A DNA stretch of 64,000 nucleotides from Asterias rubens (lineage: Eukaryota; Echinodermata; Asteroidea; Forcipulatida; Asteriidae): the NCBI RefSeq assembly GCF_902459465.1, contig NC_047068.1, positions 8,742,001 through 8,806,000 of the forward strand, in the 5' to 3' direction. The position numbers were made by a program, and so were the translations under genes. Positions within the stretch are counted from its first letter, which is position 1; each line of letters begins with the position of its first letter. A model generated the notes under the pieces. The model was not told the origin of the DNA. It made no database searches and saw nothing but the letters and a program-made list of their open reading frames with translations. Below are positions 21,741 to 32,600 of this stretch, piece after piece.

Positions 21741-22012
21741 CTCTACATACAATGGGATTTTGGAAAGAGGATTAAGTATTCCGGCTTCTACTATCAGTTT
21801 TCTTTTCATTATAATATAAAAAAAATGTGACCTTCAATCCCAAAAAATCTGTTTATAAAGGATTCGAATTGCGTGCTCTACATACAATGGGAATTTGGAA
21901 AGAGGATTAAGTATTCCGGCTTCTACTATCAGTTTTCTTTTCATTATAATATAAAAAATATGTGACCTTCATTCCAAAAAAATCTGTTTATAAAGGATTC
22001 GAATTGCGTGCT
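21741..22012. repeat. Two tandem copies of a 135-bp unit
   Basis: The segment from CTCTACATACAATGGGA at 21741 recurs at 21876 nearly unchanged through GGATTCGAATTGCGTGCTC. Only a few substitutions separate the copies, so the duplication is recent. Confidence 0.9.
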
Positions 22013-22369
22013 CTCGTCGTTTTACCTATATAAATACTTTATTTTTTATAAGTTAAATATTTATTTCATTAAAGCTACCATTACAAAAGAACAAGGGACC
22101 CGTGTGCGGGCATACACAAAAAGGATAGAAAAACAAGTAGGCCTATAGGCCTAGATAATTAGGTTAAAAGAAATCCAATCATTATGGGCAGAATGCAAGG
22201 AAACAGAATAATGCAGGGAAGGAATTCCAAAGTGAATCACTTGGAGCAAGAGAATCTTGGAATTGCATTGTTTGGGAACCGACGACTGTTTGTGACTGTA
22301 CGGAGCCCCTTGAGGCTCAGGTAGAACAACTATTGAGAAGGTTAAACAAAAAATACTGAAGTTACTTCG

Positions 22370-22770
22370 TTCCTCGAAGTCATATTTCTTACTCAAAATA
22401 ATATTTCGTTCCCTCAAAATACATTTTATTGAGTGTTTTAGTGTTTCCTCCTGCCCCCCCCAAAAAAAATTAACTTGGAGCATACCCCCCCATAAAAATA
22501 TATATCAAATAAATGGAGAAATGGAGAAATGCCCCCCCCCCCTAAACTTGGAGCAATGTTAACCACATAATAATTAAAGTGTGTAACACCTGTATTGGTG
22601 TCAGAGTAAACAATTGTTTTCGTGATCATGGAGTCATTATTTTTAAGTGCCAATCTATCGCCTAGTTTTTCTAAGTTTTAAAAGGATGATTCGCCGCTGT
22701 GTAACATACTTGTATTTGATGGCTTTTATTAAAACAATGTATGCCTTCACTCAGGGTTTTGTTTGTGCAT
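22370..22770. repeat. Dispersed unclassified repeat, copy 1
   Basis: Shares ordered blocks with 25800-26160: the ATTTCGTTCC block, TTGAGTGTTTTAGTGTTTCC against the second copy's equivalent, AACTTGGAGCA, a C-homopolymer run, AAAAGGATGATTCGCC, and GCCTTCACTCAG then TTTTGTTTGTG. There is no coding evidence. Confidence 0.65.
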
Positions 22771-22882
22771 AATTATGTCTATAATCTGTACCTTTATCGG
22801 TCTGTATATAAAGCGGTACGTAAAATACTATTTTGAACGCTTCAACAAGACGACTCGTGGCTTATTTTTTTTGTGCTGACCC

Positions 22883-23920
22883 ACGCGTATATGGCAAGCC
22901 ATATTATGCCCAATAATTCGATAAACAGTGTTTATCGTCGATAAATTAAGTTTATCGCCGATAAACACTATTTATCGACCGATAAACATTGTTTTTCGAG
23001 AAAAACTTTGTTTATCAGTTGATTAAGTTAGTTTATCTCGATAAACACTGTTTTTCGCCGATAAACAGAGTTTATCGAGATAAACAGTGTTTGTCAACTG
23101 ATAAACACTGTTTATCGAAAAACTGTGTTTATCAAAAGATAAACAGAGTTTTTCGAAGTTATAAACAGAGTTTTTCGATAAACACTGTTTATCAAGTGAT
23201 AAACACGGTTTATCGAAAAACACAGTTTATCACTTGATAAACAAGGTTTTTTTGATAAACCTAGTTTTTCGATAAACACAGTTATTCGCCAACGCCAAAT
23301 GCTCATTAATTCGATAAACTCTGTTTATCACTTGATGAAGAGCTTTTCGATAAACTATGTTTATCACTCAATAAACACAGTTTCGGCGATAAACATAGTT
23401 TTTCGATAAACAGTGTTTATCAGTTGATAAACAGAGTTTTTCGGTAAACAGTGTTTATCAAATGATAAACACTGTTTATCGAATTATTGGGCATCTGGCG
23501 TAAGCGTGAAACTGTGTTTATCGACCGATAAACACTGTTTTTCGATAAACCGTGTTTATCACTTGATAAACACTGTTTATCGAATTATTGGGCATCTGGC
23601 GTCGGCGTAAAACTGTGTTTATCAGTCGATAAATATAGTTTTTCGATAAACTGTGTTTATCAGTCGATAAACATTTGTTTTCAATAAACAGTGTTTATCA
23701 GTCGATAAACACCGTTTATCGAAAAACTCTGTTTATCACCTCGAAAAAGTGTGTTTATCGCTTGATAAACATAATTTTTCGATAAACAGTGTTTATCAGT
23801 GTTTATCAGTTGATAAACAATGTTTATCTCAAAAAACAGTGTTTATCGGTCGAAAAACAGTGTTTATCGGCGATAAACAGTGTTTATCGAATTATTGGGC
23901 ATATGGCTTGCCGTACGCGT
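22883..23920. repeat. Palindrome satellite (GATAAACAGTGTTTATC) bounded by inverted termini
   Basis: Several dozen GATAAAC/GTTTATC half-sites are arranged as successive short palindromes about 17-20 bp long, such as GATAAACACTGTTTATC, joined by short linkers. The left boundary has GGCAAGCCATAT then GCCCAATAATTCGATAAAC; the right boundary is its inverse, ending ATATGGCTTGCC. A linker with ATTATTGGGCATCTGGCGT recurs at about 23484 and 23585, a 101-bp period. The whole looks like one foldback transposon whose interior has expanded. No coding function is inferred; the apparent reading frames come from repeat structure. Confidence 0.85.
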
Positions 23921-24950
23921 ACGAGACACTGCTCTCGAATGACTCCCGCTGGTTGCCGACTTCCCGCCGTGAGAATACCGCGGGAATCGCGGGGAGAGTC
24001 GGAACGCTATCATTTTAACGAGTTGTTCACAAGTCTATACCCGCAGTTTGAACTCGGCCAATGATGTCATATCGATCAGGTCACCCCACTACAAGAACGG
24101 GGTTGCGCCCGAATCTCTTACGTAATGGTTGGTTCAAAGTGTAAGCCGGTTGTGAACTCAGTCATGGAGGTAGATTCTACCTCCATGACAGGTAGATTCT
24201 ACCTCCATGACTCAGCCAACAAATTATCCCCTTGTTCGGCTCGGTAAACTGAATCACTACGCCAGAACCCGCCGGGGTTCCGGTGGATTGTGAAATATTT
24301 CCCGGTTCTTTATCTTGCTTCAAACCTCTACTCCGTCCAACTTCACTCCGTCTCACATCTTCTCTCATTGACCAATTTAAATAACGCTCTCCTGTACATT
24401 CGATACTGTCAGTGCTTGAAACTTGGGAAGGGGGTACCCGTGGTTTGGGAAGCATTTTGCAACAATGGACGCTGACGGCAACACCACGACCTGGAGGGCA
24501 CACGTACAATCAATTTATTAATCACGATGTTTAGAGGCCAACGACAACGTTGCAACGAGTTGCATCGGATTTCTTCGGCATCCAGACAGGAAAATACGAC
24601 GACAACATGGAGCATATCCGAATAGAGACATTGATGGCATGAGAAAAGGCTTCAAATAAAGGATGGAGTTCCGAGACTCCTTCAATACTTCGCCCGACTC
24701 TAACCTAGGGTGGGGCGGGTACATAGATGTACGTGCTTTATCGGAGTAGGCCTATAACAAGTCTCAAGTGGATGAAGCCGCCACTAGACGAACAGCTGAG
24801 AGGCGCAAAGCCCACGAGAAGCCTATCTAAAAAAACGTAGGGAAGCAGCCTCTAGACGAGCGGCTGAGATGACGTGTGACGCTCACAGGGCGTATGCCAA
24901 GAAGTGGGGGATGCTGAAGCTTGCTTGTTTATAGGCATTCATAACTAAAC
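23921..24950. other. GC-richer segment without an identified gene
   Basis: Contains a near-perfect short palindrome pair (CATGGAGGTAGATTC and inverse, about 24162-24213). Towards the end two decayed direct repeats, at about 24777 and 24845, would encode basic Ala-Arg-Glu-rich peptides (AERRKAHEK; RAAEM then HRAYAKKW) in different frames. No histone or other family was recognised. Confidence 0.45.
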
Positions 24951-24953
24951 ACC

Positions 24954-24976
24954 GGCTCTTTTAAGAGCCACCACAT
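24954..24976 (+). promoter_or_regulatory. Histone-type mRNA 3' stem-loop without a histone gene
   Basis: GGCTCTTTTAAGAGCC forms a 6-bp stem with a TTTA loop. It is preceded by AAACACC and followed by ACCACA, which fits the consensus bound by stem-loop binding protein at replication-dependent histone mRNA ends. A purine-rich AAAAAAAAGGAGA follows, where a U7 snRNA target would lie. No histone reading frame precedes it on this strand within 900 bp. It may be a relic of a histone gene or belong to an unrecognised transcript. Confidence 0.55.
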
Positions 24977-25029
24977 TTAAAAAAAAGGAGATTTAATCAC
25001 TGTGTTGCTACACAGGTTTTTAATGAATA

Positions 25030-25799
25030 AAGAATTGCGTGTACTGTTGTTTTTTTTGTTTCTTTTTTAAGTTAACAGTGTCCTCCCCCCCCCTTTTTCC
25101 CCCTTCTACTTATCATCTCGTGCACATGCTCTGTCTCATTAAGCCCTCCTCTCTGTTGGTCCATTTCAAACTACTTCCATCAATTCAATTCAATTCAATA
25201 AACATTTATTTCGGTATTGCCCTCACATGATATAGTACATCATTGGTTTTTCATAAATATTAACAGTGGCAGTTGTAAACAGTAGCCAAAGTTATTAACA
25301 AATCAGAAGGGCAAAACTTAGGATTGGGTGAAGCCTTGGCTTTTGTACCCTAACCTATTGACAGACTAACAAAACAATAAGACTCACAAAGACAAGGGAC
25401 TACAAGGACATACGAACAAATGTAGGTGTATAAACAATATACCAAAAGTAAGCCATGAAATAATTATAATGAATACGCATTGAGTAGTAATTGTTTAAAT
25501 TTTTTTGAGAATATAGGTAGAGGTGATTGCAGATTTAACAGAACCATCCAAATTATTCCACTATGTAACACTCTCCTGCATAATCCGTCTCATTAAGCCC
25601 TCTTCTCTCATTGGTCCATTTCAAATCAAACTCTTCACTCTCATTGGCCCTTCGTTTGTTGACCTCCCATACTCATACGACCCCTTGTTACAATTGCCCA
25701 TATTCATGACTTATGAATACTATAACAATACACTGCCGCATTATTAGTCCCCATTGTTCTATTACCTTATGAAAAATGTAACACTCACTAAGACCGTAC
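25030..25799. other. No gene; CAATT-type repeat
   Basis: Short TCAATTCAATTCAATTCAA run at about 25180, followed by AATAAACATTTATTT, resembling the 3' tail of a retroposon on one strand. Nothing else is supported. Confidence 0.4.
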
Positions 25800-26160
25800 A
25801 CTCTACTTTCGTTACTCGAATTAATGTTTCGTTCCTCTACTCGAAACACATTTCATTGAATATTGTAGTGTTTCCCCTGCTCCCCCTAACTTGGAGCAAT
25901 GCCCCCCCCAACAGAAAAACACATTGGAAATGGAGCAATACCCCCCCCCCACCCCCACCTCCACCCGCCCCCCCCCCCCCCCGTAACATAGTGTAACATA
26001 GTGTGTCAGAATAATCATGTTTTCGTGCCAATTCGTGTCGTCTATCCCAGAAAAAAAGGATGATTCGCCACCAATATAAAGTGTTATTATTTGTGGCTCA
26101 CACAATTTTGATTAGAAGGCCCAGGCCTTCACTCAGTGTTTTGTTTGTGTATAGGCCTAT
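25800..26160. repeat. Dispersed unclassified repeat, copy 2
   Basis: Partner of 22370-22770. Contains two long C runs (about 25937-25982) set among AACTTGGAGCAAT and GGAAATGGAGCAATA blocks. The DNA from here to the ERI2 start has no other feature beyond a short direct repeat of GAGATCCTTGCTCTATGG at about 26535-26575. Confidence 0.6.
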
Positions 26161-26658
26161 GGCCTACTGTGTTTCATTTTTTGCATTATACACTTCCGAC
26201 TGATTTGGGATGTAAATTTAAAAAAATTGTGGTTATTTATGTTTTTGTTTGTTTGCTTGTTGGTGTGTCTGCTTTTGTTTTTGTATTTTTTTTGCCAATT
26301 TGCAAATGGTCGTCAACATCCTCAGTCGGGTGGTTCAGTATGGTCACAGGATTCCTTGTTTCAATTACCAGACTGTATCACATAATGCAAACTTTATCGC
26401 ATGTAAATGTACATCACAGGCCACCGTAGACTGTCAAAGTATCGATTACTTTATTTCGAATACACCTATGTTTTGGGACCAGATTTAAAACATAAACAAT
26501 CACCGCACAATCGACGAATGTCCGGCCGGGGGGAGAGATCCTTGCTCTATGGCGAGATCCTTGCTCTATGGAGAGATCTAGGTAGCTAGGTAGTATGGTA
26601 GTAGTAGATTCGAAATTTCATATCTACCCACCCATTTCCCCAGGGGCAAAAATACTGG

Positions 26659-29600
26659 ATGAAATCAACAAAGGAACTTGCAAGGTAAGCAAACCGCCCC
26701 AAATCTCAACTTGAAATGTATTTTCCCCCAATTTAACCATTGGGTTGAGCTTAACATTATTAAAAAGTAAAACAACTTACAAAAACGGTCACTGCATCTT
26801 GCATGATTGGAAAATTGTAAAGATTTACTTAAGATTCTTAAGATGAAAAGGAAAAGTTTCCGTATGGCGCCACCAATTTTTCATTCGATATGAAATAACA
26901 TGTAATTATAGTATCTAATTAACCTCAATGAGATATCCCTTTTTGTAAAAATGAGTGAAAAGGTGGTGGCGCCATACGGAAAGTTATCAGATGAAAATTA
27001 TCCCCTAAGACGACTGTAATCTAAAGACAGAACGACCAACAATAATCGTCACAAAACAATCCTTTGATGAGTTAGTAAGGCCTGCATTAATATTGCAAGA
27101 GCTGTTTAATTTAAGTCATCCCCTATTTTAGTCGCAAGTAGGCCTACCACTATTTTTAATATGACCATGGAGGACTCCATGATATGACGATCCACTCCAG
27201 GTACTCCTAGAACTAGTATATGGGGTTCCCTTGCTATCGTCTCCACGGTAGCGGAACAAACCTCTTCCGCTATCGTTCTAGGAGTATATAAGCCAAAGAT
27301 AGCAAGCAAGACAACATTTCAGTCAAATATATTTCTTTCCATTGTAACAGGCTTGAGCGGTCTACTTGTATAAATATTAGGCTGCTGTATTTTCTTACAT
27401 ACCCAGTTTATAAAGAAAACGTCTTTTTACGACTCATAACTCTTTGTTTTTATTGATTTGAAGAACTATTAAAATTCTCAACAAATTTAAATAAAATTCC
27501 TTGCAGGCAGCTTGGCCTTCTTAGGCGTCATTCATCAGCTACACAGCAGTCTCGAGATGTGAGGAAAGTTAAGAAAACAAGTAAGATCTTCAAAAGACAC
27601 AGTAACTGGGGCCCCGTGCTCATTTTTAACAAGTCTGACATTTGCATAGAGCTGTTAAAATTTAGTAGAGAGCCCCAGTTTACTGGGTCTAGACCTTCAT
27701 CATCACATCCCCATTCAAACAGTATTGTTGTGGTGCCCTGTGCTGTTGTTATGGTGACCTTTACAAGGTTTCAATACAAATTTACCTTTTCCCTCATGGA
27801 AGAGCCCCTTGGCAGAGAAAATTTGCTGTGCCCCCATCAAGAGCAAAGTTCAAGGCCTACATAATCAAGTTTAGTCAACACATCAATAGAAAAATGATTT
27901 TATAACCGTAAAAATGATAATTGCTGAGTTTGGTGGCGATGTTATGAACCAAGTAAGTTGTGAAGGCCAAACAATATTTTGACAAACAATTTGGCAAGTT
28001 GATATATATTCCAAACCTTTATAGGAACTTTAGCTTTTTAGAAAAGACAAAGTAAAAAACGTCAGGTCATGCCGTCATTAACTATTTTTTATAAACACAT
28101 AAAGCAACCCTAAATGTGTGTGTTGGGGGGGGGGGGGGGGGGGTTGTCACTACTTATAATTTATTACTTGTGTGTGCCTGGAAAAAACTTTTCAAATAAT
28201 TTTTTATTACAGACCAGGAGTTTGCGTATCTCATTGTGATTGACTTTGAATCAACTTGTTGGAAAGAGAAGAGAAATGGCGGCCAAGAAATCAGTAAGTT
28301 CAGTTAAACTTCAAGCTGTCAATGGTGGCAATCAGTGTTGCTGAAAGCTAACTAAACTAGCAAAGTACAGTAATGCAGTTTCAAATGTTACTTTTTAAAG
28401 ACAATGGACACTACTGGTAATTGTCAAAGAACTGTCTTCTCACTTGGTGTATCTCAACAATGCATAAAATAACCAACCTGTGAAAACTTGAGCTCAATCG
28501 GTCGTCGAAGTTGCGAGATAATAATGAAAGAAAAAACACTCTTGTCACACGAAGTTGTGTGCGTTTAGATGGTTGATTTCGAGATCTGGAGGTCTCAAGA
28601 TCTGAGGTCTCGAAATCAAATTCGAGGAAAATAACTCCTTTCTCAAAAACTACATTACTTCAGAGGGAGCCGTTTCTCACAATGTTATATACTATCAACA
28701 TCTCCCCATTACTCGTAGTCAAGAAAGGTTTTATGATAATAATTATTTTGAGTAATTACCAATAGTGTCCAATTCCTTTAAAGGCTGTTCTGGTACCAAT
28801 TTGATGACTTTTCTACCACCAAAATAAGTTTAAAATTCTTGATGCTTTTACATGGATACTTTAGACGGTGTAGCGATAACAAGTACAAAGTACTTTGGCT
28901 ATGCAGGACGCCACCTTCAAGATAATGAAAAACAGCCTTAGAACGAACTGGTGCAACATCACCATACAGCCATCAAGAGGTACGCTACATATACTATGTG
29001 GACGGCAAGAGTCACGTAAATCAGTATCCTTTTCAAAATCGATAATGATGAAGGGAGATTTATTTGAAATAATCCATTTGTGTGTTAGATTTGAATATTG
29101 TTTGGTTCAATGACGTGCTTGATCACAAGTTTCTACTCCAATTAGTAGTCCTCAGGCTATAAAGACAGTTAATACATGTATGTCGCGTGATTCGGGGCAA
29201 GATTTCGCATGGTAAATGTAAGACTAAAGGCAGAGGGAGTCACACTGCAGTGATAATGTAAACGATAACGATCTCAAAGTGCAAAATGAATGCATTCTAT
29301 TGGTTGAATGAGCGTGTGTGTATTCTGCATGCAGCAATTCAACCAACAGAATGTGAACTCTTTGCGTCTTGATCGTTATTGTTTTCGTTATCGCCTCGTT
29401 ATCGCATTTTATTGTGTGACTCGGCCTTAAGAGACACTGAACACCCATGTACACAATCCTGAATTGAGATGTATTACACAATGGTATACAGAGGCTTGCC
29501 CCAAACCATTTGACATAACAACTGTCTCTAATGTGAGAGGAATTATTTAAATGTAAGCGGTAACTTGTGCTTAGGCAAGTCATTGTACAAGACTTTATTC

Positions 29601-32600
29601 AAATCTAACTCGCAAATGGCTCATTACAAAGTAATAGATGTTTTAATGCTGGTCACATTTGAAAATCAGTGTTTCACTGAAAGGGGTCTCCAGGATAGAC
29701 AAGAAATAAATAAATAAATCAATGAATAAAAACATCTTTATATTTCCGTCTCTTCAATAGTTGAGTTTCCTGCTGTGCTACTCAACACATCCACCGGATC
29801 TGTTGAGTCAGAGTTCCATACGTATGTGCTACCCGAGGAAAACACTCAACTCAGTGAGTTTTGCACAGAACTCACTGGAATAACTCAGGTAAACTCTTAA
29901 CAGCTATTGACCTAACACTGTCAGTTTGAGCCTGTAGGGGGTGTAGGGGTGGGGCAGGAGGCTGGGGGTCATTTGCCAGTGGGTGGGTCGGGGGTGGTGG
30001 AGAACATGACAGTCACTCATCCAGTATGCCAAGTTCAAGGTTCAAGTTTATTGTGTTACATGGGCTCATTTATCAGATTTGGGGGGCAGTTTGACCCCCT
30101 CGTATTATGTCTTTGTTAATGATACAGCCACTCCCGCCCTTCATAACATTGGAACAAAAAATTAGAATATGAACACAAGAACTTAAAAAATGAGTGCATC
30201 ACAAGGCTAAATGTTTACCTTAGAACCTTGAAGGTGCATACAACAAGCAATAATAAGGAGGTAGATGGCTGGCCTTGAATGTTGTCAAATAACTTAATTT
30301 AAAAATGAAAAAAACAAAAGAGTTATTAGCCTGATGGCTGGACCCTAGCAGAGTCTTTCTCGAAGGCTAAATGACAACACAACAAACATGAACAGGTAAC
30401 TAAGTGTGACATAAGCAGTGAAGTGGAAATACATGAATAGAGAGAGAGAGTCGGAGAGAACACAGACAAAGCACAAAGGGTAAACAATGAATAGGGAGAC
30501 GAACATGACAAATGTGGTGTGGGGATTGGAGAGATGGGGCTGGTTTGACCACAAATTTAATTTATATTCCGTTTCTCCTACAAATGATGATCAGTTTGAT
30601 ACATGGACTTGGCTGTGGAATTGGAGCAAGGTGTCAGGGACAGTATAGTCTCATCTATTGGATTTCTAAATAAAAATAAACCATAGTTATCTCTTATAAA
30701 TAAGAATTTGGATCATCACAACAGAAAAGGGGTCAAACTACATGATTTGTGAAGGTGACACCATTCTGGTATAACGATTGAGAATGGGATTTGAGAGATA
30801 TGTAAGAAGGTGACCCGTTAAAACTCATGCAAATCACTTTAATTTCTACCAGGGATGAGAAATTTCAGACTTTTATCTGAATTCAGACTTTTTGAAGTCT
30901 GCCTGGTAAACCAAAAATGATGTAATTTTCTCCAAATTAAATGGGGCGGGCTCTTTAATCTACTTCTCTAGCAGACTAGCAGTGAGGATATACTGTTCCC
31001 AAAAGCTCCTTGGAATCTATAATTCCAGGAGCTATCAAAAGGTGAAAATGCCATAACTTCAACATACCTCCTAAGATCTGGATCTAGGTTTCCGACTCTT
31101 TCGTCAGCAGGGACTCTCAACCCTGACTAGGCCTACCAACCTTGTTTTTGAGTAGTACAGGAAATTAAGAAGTGAAATATGTACATGTACCTGCTTTGTA
31201 TGGCTTTATAAAGCAAAAAGAGACATGTACAACCGCGACGAACTGATTTGAAAACATATTTATAGAGCTGCTTAATGGCTGATTTTGTGCTTACTATGCG
31301 AGACTCTATTTTATCGTGCTGCTAGCCATATAAGCACACTAAGGCATGCTAACCTTCCGGTGCTTACTGTATGAAAATGAATGATGTAACAATGCAAATC
31401 CATGGGGAACGCGCAAGCTGGCCACCTTATTTTCTTGCTAACCTGTGAAACACGCTTACGTTTAAAGGAACTGTACCATTGGTTTCGTTCAAATCTGTGA
31501 ACATTTTGGCTCAATTGGATATCGAAGTTAGAAGAGAATAATGAAAGAAAAACGCCCTTGTTGCACAAATTTTAGTGCTATCAGATGTCTAAAAGGTTTC
31601 AGGCCTAAAGTTTGTTACCATTTGAGTGAGAAATGACCTGTTTCTCAAAAACTACGTGACTTCAAAGGGAGCTGTTTCTCACAATGTTTTTTACTATCAA
31701 CGGGCCCAATACCGAGTAAGTTTTTATTTTATGCTAACAACTATTTTTAGTGATCCCCAATAGTGTCCAGTACCTTTAACTAAATTTGTCTGCATATTTC
31801 TCTTCTTTGAATCCTTAGGATCAAGTGGAGGCGGGGATACCTTTAAGATTTTGCCTTAGCAGGTTCTCCCGATGGCTGAAGAAAAATGAAGAGGAGAAGA
31901 ATATTGTGTATAACTGCGAAGAAGAGGGCAAGAAACGCTGCACATTTGTTACCTGGTCAGGTAAATTGTTTGTGATACTGGAATTGACCCATTTCATCCT
32001 CATCAAAGTAATCTTGGTTGTGTCCATTTTGGATTTAATGTTTTTCTAGTGTAGCGCACACTTTAGGTGACAAGGCGTTTATACATGCTTACACCAATTT
32101 TTTTTTTATTTTAAGGTAGGATCACATATTGTTTTTGTCAATGTAAAGCTGATGTATTTGCAAAATTGTCAAGAGAGGTACAATAAAAGTCACATGAGTA
32201 AGTTTCAGCTGAATAGTGTCTACTTGTTGAGAAAACAGGGAAATGTCAAGTTAAAAAGATTAGCTTGGTAAAAGCAGGTACAAATCACATCTCTGGCCAC
32301 AGCATTCGCAAACAGCAATCAACTCTCAGAAATGTGAGAAATGATTCATGCAGGAATCATTTCTCAGACATGTTAATGTTTTTTTCTTTTTCTGTAATAA
32401 ACGGGGGCATATTCAGATTAAATAATTGTGCAGGATGCTCACTACCACTACCATCGTAAAGACACTGGACACTATTGGTAATTGTCAAAGACCAGTCTTC
32501 TCACTTGGTGTATCTCAATAGATGCACAAAATAACAAATCTGTGAAAATTTGAACTCTATTGGTCGTCGAAGTTGCGAGATAATAATGGAAGAAAAAACA

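Noticed and set aside
22989-24064. CRISPR-like look of the regular TTTATC/GATAAAC array, and its open frames
   Set aside because: Units are palindromes with short linkers of shared wording, with no unique spacers; the genome is clearly eukaryotic, so this is a satellite or foldback and not a CRISPR array.
24177-24509. 110-codon - strand open frame near the orphan stem-loop
   Set aside because: No recognisable domain, and it runs across a short palindrome repeat; no histone similarity on either strand.
28126-28143. G-homopolymer runs (also near 3280, 35931, 60404) as regulatory G-quadruplexes
   Set aside because: Plain homopolymers of 11-18 bases in introns or spacers; nothing ties them to a promoter, and their length is error-prone in sequencing.
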